From Hymenobacter aerophilus DSM 13606 (GTDB taxonomy: Bacteria > Bacteroidota > Bacteroidia > Cytophagales > Hymenobacteraceae): 64,000 bases of DNA. Shown here in pieces: positions 39,722 to 48,011 of this stretch. The notes below the pieces were generated by a model. That model worked only from the letters and a program-made list of their open reading frames with translations. It was not told the origin of the DNA and did no database searches. The position numbers and the translations under genes were made by a program. The DNA is taken from positions 1-64,000 of the forward strand of contig NZ_KB907814.1 in the NCBI RefSeq assembly GCF_000382225.1, written 5' to 3'. How positions within the stretch are numbered: the stretch's first letter is position 1; each line of letters opens with the position of its first letter.

Positions 39722-41338
39722 TTAGGCAAAAACTTTATATAAAGATATGGCAAGAGTTAAGAGCAATGCTAATATCATCATTTTTTGTTTTTTGATTTTA
39801 CTCGTTATCTCTAATACTTGTAACTTTAAATCTTCATTTTCTTTATAGAAAGACATAATAGTACTTTCTTTTGACTTGATGCTTTGCCTGAGAATTAATA
39901 TCTCATTATTGAGTTGCTTTAACTGGCTACTCAACTCAATATTTAAAGGCTCAAGAGTATTCAAAGAAGTCCTCATACCCTTTACTATATCTTCAAATTT
40001 TTCTCTATTCATCACTTCAGGGTTTTTTGAGTTGAAGTATTCTTTTATTCTTTCATCAACTTTGATGTCTCTACTATTGATTTTAGTTTTCAACGTAATT
40101 CCTTCGAAAGAACGACATCTACTCAGTGCAACATATGTTTGCCCGGTTGCAAATGCACCGTTACCCATATCAATTACAACTTTATCAAAAGTCTGACCTT
40201 GACTTTTATGTATTGTAACAGCCCAGGCAAGTTTTATTGGGAATTGCGTGAAAGTTCCAATTATACTCTTTTCTATTTTTTCTTCCTCTATATTCCATAC
40301 ATAATCATAATTCTCCCATATTTCTTTTTGAATATCATATATCTGGTTATCTGTATCAATTTTTGCTTTTATTGAATTTTGACTTATTGACACTATCTTT
40401 CCTAAACTGCCGTTAACCCACCTTTTTTCCTTATCATTTTTAATAAACATTATCTGCGAGCCTTCGCACAATTGCAGAAACCTTTCGGCTGGCAGCTTAT
40501 CTGGATTCTGTTCTTTCAGGAATGTTCCTGTTGACAATGCCTGAAATTGATACTGTTCACTAGGTAGCTTTTGAAGTTCCTTTTGATTTGTTTGTCTTAC
40601 AATATCGTTAGTCGTGGCCAGTATTATTTCAAGCCTTTTACTTTCTGATATATAGTTCGGATTATACCTTTGATTTAAAAAGGTCAAATCCTCATATCTA
40701 ACATAATTTTCTCTTATTACATTTAACAACTTTACAAACACTTCATCTTTTTGCCTATAGACTTTTTGTAATTCTATAATATGATATTTTATTTCATTTT
40801 CCAGTGCTTTAGCACTGAAGAAATATGGCGTTCTATAATTTGAGTTTATAATGTTTACCTCTTCAACCTTTCTGTTATCAAGAACCGGGGGTAATTGGAA
40901 TAAATCTCCTATTAGTAGTAATTGTTTTCCTGCGAAGGGAATATTTATTCTCAAATTTCTTCTTAAAGCCAAATCTATAGCATTCATCAAATCGCATCTT
41001 ACCATTGATATCTCATCAATAATAATTAAATCAAGCTTTTCTAATAGCTCCGCTTTCTTTGGCAATATTGATATGTCTTTATCAAAGGGCAGATAAGGGC
41101 GCGGTTCCAACTGAAAAAACGAATGTATAGTTTGTCCCCCAACATTTAGTGCGGCAATTCCAGTTGGTGCAAGAATAATATAATTCTTTTTGGTACATTT
41201 TATAATTTTTTTCAAAAGCGTTGATTTACCTGTACCAGCTTTTCCAGTCAAAAAAATCGATTGGTCGGTATAATTAATTAGATTAATTACATCCTGTGCC
41301 TCTGGATTATCTATATACTCTTCTAGTAATTCCTTCAT
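39722..41338 (-). CDS. PIF1-like DNA helicase with C-terminal coiled coil and membrane anchor
   Basis: A 538-residue SF1B helicase. Walker A is G32KAGTGKST40, followed by APTGIAALNVGGQTIHSFF and the DE box in LIIIDEISMV, as in PIF1/RecD-like proteins. The C-terminal helicase motifs AWAVTIHKSQGQTFDKVVID and TYVALSRCRS are intact. After about residue 440 comes a coiled coil (ELSSQLKQLNNEILILRQSI and onward) and the last 22 residues are a hydrophobic helix (MMILALLLTLAISLYKVF), a tail anchor not usual in PIF1. The gene is strongly AT-rich compared with both sides, so it was probably acquired. Confidence 0.85.
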   Translation of the reverse strand: MKELLEEYIDNPEAQDVINLINYTDQSIFLTGKAGTGKSTLLKKIIKCTKKNYIILAPTGIAALNVGGQTIHSFFQLEPRPYLPFDKDISILPKKAELLEKLDLIIIDEISMVRCDLMNAIDLALRRNLRINIPFAGKQLLLIGDLFQLPPVLDNRKVEEVNIINSNYRTPYFFSAKALENEIKYHIIELQKVYRQKDEVFVKLLNVIRENYVRYEDLTFLNQRYNPNYISESKRLEIILATTNDIVRQTNQKELQKLPSEQYQFQALSTGTFLKEQNPDKLPAERFLQLCEGSQIMFIKNDKEKRWVNGSLGKIVSISQNSIKAKIDTDNQIYDIQKEIWENYDYVWNIEEEKIEKSIIGTFTQFPIKLAWAVTIHKSQGQTFDKVVIDMGNGAFATGQTYVALSRCRSFEGITLKTKINSRDIKVDERIKEYFNSKNPEVMNREKFEDIVKGMRTSLNTLEPLNIELSSQLKQLNNEILILRQSIKSKESTIMSFYKENEDLKLQVLEITSKIKKQKMMILALLLTLAISLYKVFA

Positions 41339-41446
41339 TAATTCAAGTGGTTTATCTCAGGCTTACAGCTACCATTTCTTCCAATCGGAAGCAACTTCGT
41401 CAATATATCTTTAATCCGCAATCTATCGGCTCATCCGCCCCCGCCG

Positions 41447-41454
41447 TACCTTCG
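41447..41454 (+). promoter_or_regulatory. possible -7 element of uvrA
   Basis: TACCTTCG, one base from consensus, 61 bases before the ATG. The same variant lies before the M61 gene. Confidence 0.4.
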
Positions 41455-41515
41455 TCCCCACCCCAAACCGCGCCCCGCCGAAACCAAATCCGGGCGGCTC
41501 GTTGTTACTGCTCCT

Positions 41516-44383
41516 ATGGCCGACAATTCCGCACTGCAACTCGCCGCCCCCGCGGCCGACCCGATTGACCAGCTCGACCCGCGCGAGTTCATCCTGATTA
41601 AGAACGCGCGGGTTCATAACCTTAAAAACCTGAGCGTGGCCCTGCCGCGCAACCAGTTCATCGTCGTCACGGGCTTGTCGGGCTCGGGCAAGAGCAGCCT
41701 AGCCTTCGATACACTGTACGCCGAGGGGCAGCGCATGTACGTGGAGAGCCTGAGCTCCTACGCCCGGCAGTTTCTGGGCCGCATGGATAAGCCCGACGTG
41801 GACTACATCCGGGGCATTTCGCCGGCCATTGCCATCGAGCAGAAGGTGAGCATCAAGAACAACCGCTCTACCGTCGGCACCAGCACCGAAATCTACGATT
41901 ACCTTAAGCTGCTGTTTGCGCGGGTGGGCCGCACCTACTCGCCCGTCAGCGGCGAGCTGGTGAAGAAGGACAACGTGGCCGACGTGGTGGACGACCTCAT
42001 GCGCCTGCCCGCCGATACGCGGGTAATGCTGCTGGCTCCGCTGTTGCCATCTGATGATGGACGCCCCATGCGCAAGGAGCTGGATTTGCTGCTCCAGAAA
42101 GGCTACAGCCGGGTGGTAGTAAACGGCGACACGGCCTTCATCGAAGACCTGCTCGCCGAAGGCCAGCCCGAGCTTCAGGGAGAGATATTCATCATGATTG
42201 ACCGCGCCGTTATTATCCCCGGCAATGAGGACCTGGCTTTCCGTCTGGCCGATTCGGTGCAAACGGCTTTTTTCGAGGGTCACGGCAGCCTGATTGCTAA
42301 CTGCCAACTGCCGGCGGCCACTGAAGGCGAGCAGCCGCAACTCATTGAAAAGACTTTCTCGGATAAATTCGAGCTGGATGGGCTGGCGTTTGAGGAGCCG
42401 AGCGTGAACTTCTTCTCCTTCAACAACCCCTACGGCGCCTGCCAGACCTGCGAGGGGTTTGGGTCGGTGCTGGGGATTGACGAGGATTTGGTGATTCCCG
42501 ACAAGAGCCTGACGGTGTACGAGGGAGCCATTGCACCCTGGCGCACCGACAAGCAGAGCGAGTGGCTCAAGCCGCTCATCAAGAACGGCATCCGCTTCGA
42601 TTTCCCGATTCATCGGCCTTACAACGAGCTGAGCGAGGCTGAGCGCGCCGTGCTCTGGACGGGCAACAAGTACTTCGACGGGCTGGACGACTACTTTAAG
42701 TGGGTGAGCACCCAGACCCATAAAATCCAGTACCGGGTGCTGCAAAGCCGCTACCGGGGCCGCACCACCTGCCCCGACTGCCGTGGCAGCCGCCTGCGCA
42801 AGGATGCCCAGTACGTCAAAATCGAGGGCCGGAGCATCACCGATTTGGTGCTGCTGCCGGTGAGCGAGGCGCTGACCTTCTTCGAGGGCCTGAACCTGCC
42901 CGAGCACGAGGCCAAGGTGGCCGAGCGGCTGGTGACGGAAATCACGAACCGGCTGGGCTACCTCGACCGGGTGGGCCTGGGCTACCTCACGCTTAACCGC
43001 CTCAGCAGCACGCTGAGTGGCGGCGAGAGCCAGCGCATTTCGCTGGCCACTTCGCTGGGTTCGGCGCTGGTGGGCTCGATGTATATTCTCGATGAGCCCT
43101 CGATTGGCCTGCACCCCAAGGATGCCGAGCAGCTGATTGGCGTGCTGCGCTCGTTGCAGCAGCTGGGCAACACCGTGATTGTGGTGGAGCACGAGGACAA
43201 GATGATGGAGCAGGCCGACCAGATTATCGACATCGGCCCCGAGGCCGGCAGCGGCGGCGGCATCCTGCAGTTCCAGGGCACCTACGCCGAAGTGCTGGCC
43301 TCCGACACCTACACCGGGCAGTACCTGAGTGGCCGCCGCGAAGTGCCCGTGCCCAAGCACCGCCGCCCCTGGCGCAACGCCCTGGAGCTGACGGGGGCCC
43401 GCGAGAACAACCTGAAGAACGTGAGCGTGAAGTTTCCGCTCAACGTGATGACGGTGGTCACGGGCGTGTCGGGTTCGGGCAAAAGCACGCTCGTCAAACG
43501 CATACTGGCCCCGGCGCTGCTCAAGCAGCTTGGCGGCGGCGCGGGCGAAAGCACCGGCAAGTTCGACCGCCTCACCGGGGCCGCCGGGCAGGTAACGCAC
43601 GTCGAGTTCGTCGACCAGAACCCGATTGGCAAGAGCAGCCGCTCGAACCCGGTTACCTACGTGAAGGCCTACGACGCCATCCGCAGCCTGTTCGCCGACC
43701 AGCCGCTGGCCAAGGCCCGCGGGTTCAAGCCTTCGCACTTCAGCTTCAATGTAGAAGGGGGGCGCTGCGAGGTGTGCCAGGGCGAGGGCCAGGTGAAAAT
43801 CGAAATGCAGTTTATGGCCGACATCTTCCTGACCTGCGAGGCCTGCGAGGGCCGCAAGTTCAAGCAGGACGTGCTGGATGTGCAGTACCAGGGCCTGAGC
43901 ATCAACGACGTGCTGGAGCTGACCATCGAAGACAGCCTGGACTTCTTCAAGGACCAGCCCAAAATCATTGAGCGCCTCAAGCCGCTGGACGACGTGGGCC
44001 TGGGGTATATCCGGCTGGGACAGTCGGCCAATACGCTGAGCGGCGGCGAGGCCCAGCGCGTGAAGCTGGCCTCATTCCTGACCAAGGGCAACACGCTGCA
44101 GAACGATAAAATCCTGTTCATCTTCGACGAGCCCAGCACCGGCCTACACTTCCACGATATCAACAAGCTCATGCTGGCCCTCAACGCGCTGGTCGAGCAG
44201 GGCAACTCAGTGCTCATCATCGAGCACAACATGGACATCATCAAGTGCGCCGACTGGCTCATCGACCTCGGCCCCGAGGGCGGCCTGAACGGCGGCCACC
44301 TGCTGTTCGAGGGCACACCCGAGCAGTTTGTCAAGCTCAAGGACACCAACTCCACGGCGCGGTTCCTGGCCGAGAAGCTTTAA
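41516..44383 (+). CDS. uvrA: excinuclease ABC subunit A
   Basis: A 955-residue UvrA, full length for the family. It has two ABC ATPase modules: the first Walker A is G53LSGSGKSS61 and the second is GVSGSGKSTLVK at about 655. Zinc-binding Cys motifs are CQTCEGFG, CPDCRGSR and CEVCQGEG with CEACEGRK; signatures are LSGGESQRISLATSLGS and LSGGEAQRVKLASFL. It finds bulky DNA lesions together with UvrB in nucleotide excision repair. The stop codon is inside the first arm of a palindromic repeat. Confidence 0.98.
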   Translation: MADNSALQLAAPAADPIDQLDPREFILIKNARVHNLKNLSVALPRNQFIVVTGLSGSGKSSLAFDTLYAEGQRMYVESLSSYARQFLGRMDKPDVDYIRGISPAIAIEQKVSIKNNRSTVGTSTEIYDYLKLLFARVGRTYSPVSGELVKKDNVADVVDDLMRLPADTRVMLLAPLLPSDDGRPMRKELDLLLQKGYSRVVVNGDTAFIEDLLAEGQPELQGEIFIMIDRAVIIPGNEDLAFRLADSVQTAFFEGHGSLIANCQLPAATEGEQPQLIEKTFSDKFELDGLAFEEPSVNFFSFNNPYGACQTCEGFGSVLGIDEDLVIPDKSLTVYEGAIAPWRTDKQSEWLKPLIKNGIRFDFPIHRPYNELSEAERAVLWTGNKYFDGLDDYFKWVSTQTHKIQYRVLQSRYRGRTTCPDCRGSRLRKDAQYVKIEGRSITDLVLLPVSEALTFFEGLNLPEHEAKVAERLVTEITNRLGYLDRVGLGYLTLNRLSSTLSGGESQRISLATSLGSALVGSMYILDEPSIGLHPKDAEQLIGVLRSLQQLGNTVIVVEHEDKMMEQADQIIDIGPEAGSGGGILQFQGTYAEVLASDTYTGQYLSGRREVPVPKHRRPWRNALELTGARENNLKNVSVKFPLNVMTVVTGVSGSGKSTLVKRILAPALLKQLGGGAGESTGKFDRLTGAAGQVTHVEFVDQNPIGKSSRSNPVTYVKAYDAIRSLFADQPLAKARGFKPSHFSFNVEGGRCEVCQGEGQVKIEMQFMADIFLTCEACEGRKFKQDVLDVQYQGLSINDVLELTIEDSLDFFKDQPKIIERLKPLDDVGLGYIRLGQSANTLSGGEAQRVKLASFLTKGNTLQNDKILFIFDEPSTGLHFHDINKLMLALNALVEQGNSVLIIEHNMDIIKCADWLIDLGPEGGLNGGHLLFEGTPEQFVKLKDTNSTARFLAEKL

Positions 44384-44527
44384 TCACAGATGTTGCAGAT
44401 GAGGGGATAACGCAGATGTGTGCGTTGATTCTCTGTCTCTGAAGCACGGAAATCGAGTTAAATCAACCTCTGGGCATAAATCCAGGACGAATCTGCGCTA
44501 TCCTTTTCATCTGCAACATCTGTGATT
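44382..44527. repeat. AATCACAGATG inverted repeat spanning two gene ends
   Basis: AATCACAGATGTTGCAGATG and onward (44382-44402) pairs perfectly with 44507-44527, then continues with mismatches for another 15 bp. The left arm includes the last two bases of the uvrA stop codon and the right arm includes the GTG start codon of the next gene. Confidence 0.85.
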
Positions 44528-44896
44528 CTCAGCCAAGTAACCGTGCCTGCGCTGGACGTGGCCAAATCAGTAGCGTTTTACCAGCAGTTGGGCTTACGGT
44601 TACTTGTGGATGCCTGCCCTCGCTATGCCCGGCTGGAGTGCCCTGATGGCGACGCTACGTTCTCGATTCATGCGGTGCCGAAGCTGCCTGAGGGGCCGGG
44701 CGTAACGGTTTACTTTGAGGAGGAACAGCTGGATGAGTGGGTAACGGAGTTGCAGCAGCGCGGCATCAGTTTCGAGCAGTTACCTATCGACCAAAGCTGG
44801 CTTTGGCGCGAAGCCCGGTTGCGGGACCCAGCCGGTAATCAGCTCGTCCTGTTCTATGGCGGCGACAACCGGAAGAATCCGCCTTGGCGTGTGTAA
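44522..44896 (+). CDS. VOC (glyoxalase/bleomycin-resistance) family protein
   Basis: A 124-residue single VOC module. The start is the GTG at 44522, since the family opening (ILSQVTVPALDVAKSVAFYQ) begins directly after it and no ATG is near. The later part has GPGVTVYFEEEQLDEWVTEL and the C-terminal RDPAGNQLVLFYG with the usual metal-ligand Glu position replaced. Members act as lyases, dioxygenases or drug-binding proteins; the substrate is unknown. The start codon is supplied by the palindromic repeat. Confidence 0.85.
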   Translation: MILSQVTVPALDVAKSVAFYQQLGLRLLVDACPRYARLECPDGDATFSIHAVPKLPEGPGVTVYFEEEQLDEWVTELQQRGISFEQLPIDQSWLWREARLRDPAGNQLVLFYGGDNRKNPPWRV

Positions 44897-44898
44897 GG

Positions 44899-44906
44899 TA
44901 GTTTTG
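44899..44906 (+). promoter_or_regulatory. -7 element of the TspO-like gene
   Basis: TAGTTTTG, an exact TAnnTTTG match, 35 bases before the ATG. No TTG at the normal distance. Confidence 0.45.
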
Positions 44907-44940
44907 GGGAAGTTCGGCCGGTTTTGCGGTTCTTCGCTGC

Positions 44941-45747
44941 ATGAATACCGCTGCTTCTACTCCCGCTACTTCCGATACCCCAGCCCCGACCGGCCGCGGC
45001 TGGCGCTGGGCCGCCACTGCCGCTACGGTGGGCAACATTGCGCTCAATTACGTCTCGCAGGCCTACCCGTTCAACGGGCAGACTAACGGCCAGGTGTCGG
45101 GCAAGTACCCCACGCCGGTTACGCCGGCCGGCTACGCCTTTAGCATCTGGGGCTTGATTTTTCTGAGTTTGCTGGCGTATTCGGTGTGGCAGCTGCTGCC
45201 GGCCCAGCGCCGCAACCCGCTGCCCGATTTGCTGGCCCGGCCGCTGGTGCTGGCCAACGTGCTGACGGGCGGGTGGCTGGTGGTTTTCGCCTATGAGCTG
45301 CTACCGTTGAGTGCGGTGGTGATGGTGGGCATTCTGGCAGCGCTGGCCCTGGCCTACGGGCGGTTGCGGCGGCAGGCCCGATTGGAGCCGGCCACGGTGC
45401 CGTGGTGGGTGAACCTGCCGTTCGGGCTGTACCTGGGCTGGATTTCGGTGGCGCTGGTGGTCAATACCTCGGTGGCGCTGGGGCAGCTTTGGCAGCCGGG
45501 GCCAGCTAAGGGCGTGGAGTGGGGCATTATCCTGATGGGTATTGTGGCCGGTCTGGCCCTGAACATAACCGGCCGGTTCCGGGAGCTTGCTTACCCAACC
45601 GCCGTTACCTGGGGTCTGGTGGGCATCTGGGTGGCCCGCAACGGTGCGCCCGACACGCAGTTTCTGGCCGGCGCTGCGCTGCTGGCTGCCGCCGTGGTGG
45701 CCGTTGGGGCGTTGGGGCTGGTGTGGGCGGCACGGGGTGCCCGATAG
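44941..45747 (+). CDS. TspO/MBR-like membrane protein
   Basis: A 268-residue protein with about seven hydrophobic segments. The part TPAGYAFSIWGLIFLSLLAY matches the tryptophan-rich sensory protein (TspO/MBR)-related group in Bacteroidota, and LVVNTSVALGQLW is a typical later helix. It is longer than classical TspO (about 160 residues). A tetrapyrrole-binding role is not supported by any visible residue. tpiA follows after 46 bp on the same strand. Confidence 0.72.
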   Translation: MNTAASTPATSDTPAPTGRGWRWAATAATVGNIALNYVSQAYPFNGQTNGQVSGKYPTPVTPAGYAFSIWGLIFLSLLAYSVWQLLPAQRRNPLPDLLARPLVLANVLTGGWLVVFAYELLPLSAVVMVGILAALALAYGRLRRQARLEPATVPWWVNLPFGLYLGWISVALVVNTSVALGQLWQPGPAKGVEWGIILMGIVAGLALNITGRFRELAYPTAVTWGLVGIWVARNGAPDTQFLAGAALLAAAVVAVGALGLVWAARGAR

Positions 45748-45793
45748 AACGGCGTAACTTGCGCACCTAACCCCCACCCCAACCCATTTCGCT

Positions 45794-46558
45794 ATGCGTA
45801 AGAATATGGTAGCCGGCAACTGGAAGATGAACACCACGTTGCCCGAGGCCCAGGCCCTGATTTCCGAAATCGTGCACATGGTGCAGGATGAAACCACCGG
45901 CTCCCCGGCCGTCGAGGTAGTCGTGTGCCCGCCGTTTCCGTTTCTGCTGCCCGTGGGCAAGCTGCTCCAGGGCGGCCAGTTCCATCTGGGCGCGCAGAAC
46001 TGCCACCAGAAAGCCAGCGGCGCGTTTACCGGCGAGGTGTCGGCTGCTATGCTGCAGTCGGTGGGGTGCGAGTACGTGATACTGGGCCACTCGGAGCGGC
46101 GGCAGTATTTCCGCGAGGATGATGAGCTGCTGAGCCAGAAGCTGAAGGCTGCCCTGGCCGCCGGCCTCAAACCCATCTTCTGCGTGGGCGAAACGCTGGA
46201 AACCCGCGAGCAGGGCGACACCTTCAAGCACCTCGAAAAGCAGTTGAAAGACGGCCTGTTCCACCTCTCCAACGAAGAGTTTGACCAGGTAACCGTGGCC
46301 TACGAGCCCATCTGGGCCATCGGCACCGGTAAAACCGCCACCAGCCAGCAGGCCCAGGAGGTGCACGCCTTCATCCGCGAGCAGATTGCCCGCGCCTACG
46401 ACGCCAAGGCGGCCCTCAACACGAGCATCCTCTACGGCGGCTCCTGCAACGCCCAGAACGCCCGCGAGCTGTTCAGCCAGCCCGATGTGGATGGCGGCCT
46501 CATCGGCGGCGCGGCCCTCAAGTCGCGCGACTTCACCGACATCATCAAGTCGTTTTAG
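45794..46558 (+). CDS. tpiA: triose-phosphate isomerase
   Basis: A 254-residue TIM barrel enzyme that interconverts dihydroxyacetone phosphate and glyceraldehyde 3-phosphate in glycolysis. It opens MRKNMVAGNWKMNTT with the catalytic Lys; the His loop is YVILGHSERR; the catalytic Glu lies in VAYEPIWAIGTGKTA with flexible loop 6; the phosphate loop is LYGGSCNAQNA. Length fits. A repeat follows its stop codon. Confidence 0.97.
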   Translation: MRKNMVAGNWKMNTTLPEAQALISEIVHMVQDETTGSPAVEVVVCPPFPFLLPVGKLLQGGQFHLGAQNCHQKASGAFTGEVSAAMLQSVGCEYVILGHSERRQYFREDDELLSQKLKAALAAGLKPIFCVGETLETREQGDTFKHLEKQLKDGLFHLSNEEFDQVTVAYEPIWAIGTGKTATSQQAQEVHAFIREQIARAYDAKAALNTSILYGGSCNAQNARELFSQPDVDGGLIGGAALKSRDFTDIIKSF

Positions 46559-46563
46559 GTTTG

Positions 46564-46668
46564 GAAGTGAGATAGTAGAGGTGAGAAGTGAGATGGAATA
46601 AGCCGCTCCGGCAGTCGGCCGCATTTTTGCTTCATCCGTCTCAATTCTCACCTCTCTGTACTCACTTC
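46564..46668. repeat. GAAGTGAGA inverted repeat
   Basis: GAAGTGAGATAGTAGAGGTG and onward (46564-46597) pairs with 46635-46668 at about 27 of 34 positions around a 37-base loop. It fills the space between tpiA and the next gene and ends 9 bases before that gene's start codon. Confidence 0.75.
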
Positions 46669-46677
46669 TAGATAAAG

Positions 46678-47061
46678 ATGCTCCTCCCCTTTCTCCTTTC
46701 CGGGTTCTTGGCGCTGAATCCGTTTGGTGCGCCGCCGCGGGTGCCGCTGGCGAATCCGGCGGTTGTGGTGGGCTCCATCGACCCCTGCCGCATCTACGGC
46801 TCGGTGTATCTGGAGCGCGACCCCAGTCGCCGCAGCTACTGCTTCGCTACGGTGTACCTGGAGCCCGAGGAGGCCTTTGCCGATTTGCTGGTGTACCCCG
46901 AAACCAACAAGCTGTTCGCCGACCGCGCCGGCCTGTGGTACCCCATCGAAACCCGCGACTTTGCCGATTACGCCCTGTTCGTAACCGACAACCGCAACCT
47001 GGCCGATTTCTCGTTTCAGTACACCAAAGTGCGCAACTACGCCGGCTGCCGGCAGCGGTGA
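46678..47061 (+). CDS. small secreted protein, DUF6150-like
   Basis: A 127-residue protein with a short hydrophobic N-terminus (about 1-16). The body repeats a short pattern of hydrophobic residues ending in AD: EEAFADLLVY, NKLFADRAGLWY, RDFADYALFV, RNLADFSFQY, and ends with YAGC. This agrees with my memory of the DUF6150 family (ADL or ADW repeats) in Bacteroidota; function unknown. A strong terminator follows at 47080-47145. Confidence 0.65.
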   Translation: MLLPFLLSGFLALNPFGAPPRVPLANPAVVVGSIDPCRIYGSVYLERDPSRRSYCFATVYLEPEEAFADLLVYPETNKLFADRAGLWYPIETRDFADYALFVTDNRNLADFSFQYTKVRNYAGCRQR

Positions 47062-47079
47062 GTTGCTGGTACCAGGCAG

Positions 47080-47145
47080 AAACGCGCGCACGCAAAAGCC
47101 CCCGGTGTCTACGCTGACGCCGGGGGCTTTTGCGTGCGCGCGTTT
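47080..47145. terminator. long intrinsic terminator, bidirectional
   Basis: A perfect 26-bp stem (AAACGCGCGCACGCAAAAGC and onward with its inverse), loop of 14 bases. The internal AAAAGCCCCCGG/CCGGGGGCTTTT stem with T4 is the likely terminator; the outer CGCGCG part extends it. Confidence 0.85.
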
Positions 47146-47246
47146 GCTGATTCGCCGGGCGGTCGTTTTCTCCGCCGCTGCTATAACTTGCCCCGGCGCT
47201 GGCCCTGACGGTGGCCAGTCAGCCTTATATGCTCAACTGGTAATCA

Positions 47247-48011
47247 ATGGTAGTAGAATTACGGAATCTGACGAAATCATTCGGGCCCAAGACCATTCTG
47301 CGCGACCTGAGCCTGCGGGCCGAAACGGGCTACTGCGTGGGCGTGGTGGGCCGCAACGGAGCCGGCAAAAGCACCCTGTTCAATCTGCTGGTAAACGTGC
47401 TGCTGCCCACTTCGGGCGACATTGTGCTGGACGGCCAGGTGCTGGGCGAAACGTTTCCGGTGGCTACCAAGCGGCGCATTGGGGCCCTCATCAACCAAGG
47501 CCACCTGGTCGAGGAACTCACGGCCGAGGAATACCTGCAGTTTGTGGCCCGCATCTACGAGCTGCCCGACGCCGCGCCGCGCATTGCGAGCCTGCTGGGG
47601 CATTTGCTGGAAGAGTTCGACCAAGTGCGCCACAAGCGGCTCAGTGCGTTTTCGACCGGCATGAAGCAGAAGGTAGCGGTGGCCGCCTGCCTGCTGCACC
47701 GCCCCGAACTGCTGATCCTGGACGAGCCGCTCAACGGCCTCGACGTGTTTTCGGCCGAGCGGGTGCTGGCGCTGCTCACCAGCTACCGGCCCCAGGCCCT
47801 CACGTTCATCTCCTCGCACAACCTGGCCCACATCGAGCAGGTCGCTACCCACCTGCTCATCATCGACGAGGCCGAAGTAAAGTTCTGGGGCACGATGGCC
47901 GAGTTCATGGCCGGCCGCGAAGCCATCCTCTCCAACGCCCTGCTCCAACTGCTGGCCCCTACCACCTCCACCCACGACCTCACATGGCTCACCAGTCAAC
48001 CGGCCGGTTAG
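47247..48011 (+). CDS. ABC transporter ATP-binding protein
   Basis: A 254-residue ATPase. Walker A GRNGAGKST (about 37-45), Q-loop INQGHLVEELTAEEYLQF, signature FSTGMKQKVAVAACLL, Walker B LLILDEPLNGLD and H-loop ISSHNLAHIEQ are all present. The DrrA/CcmA-like sequence suggests export. It energises the permease encoded next, whose start codon lies 28 bp inside this gene. Confidence 0.92.
   Translation: MVVELRNLTKSFGPKTILRDLSLRAETGYCVGVVGRNGAGKSTLFNLLVNVLLPTSGDIVLDGQVLGETFPVATKRRIGALINQGHLVEELTAEEYLQFVARIYELPDAAPRIASLLGHLLEEFDQVRHKRLSAFSTGMKQKVAVAACLLHRPELLILDEPLNGLDVFSAERVLALLTSYRPQALTFISSHNLAHIEQVATHLLIIDEAEVKFWGTMAEFMAGREAILSNALLQLLAPTTSTHDLTWLTSQPAG

Noticed and set aside
39600-41400. The AT-rich helicase island as an integrated plasmid or prophage.
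   Set aside because: Only one gene is present, with no integrase, replication gene or attachment repeat visible at its borders.
46985-47246. The permease open frame starting far upstream at 47063 as a 770-residue protein.
   Set aside because: The first 307 codons overlap the ABC ATPase gene and a terminator in another frame; the membrane part starts at 47984.
47155-47246. A promoter for the ABC ATPase gene around TATAACTTGCC.
   Set aside because: It differs from TAnnTTTG at key positions and has no -33 TTG at the right distance.
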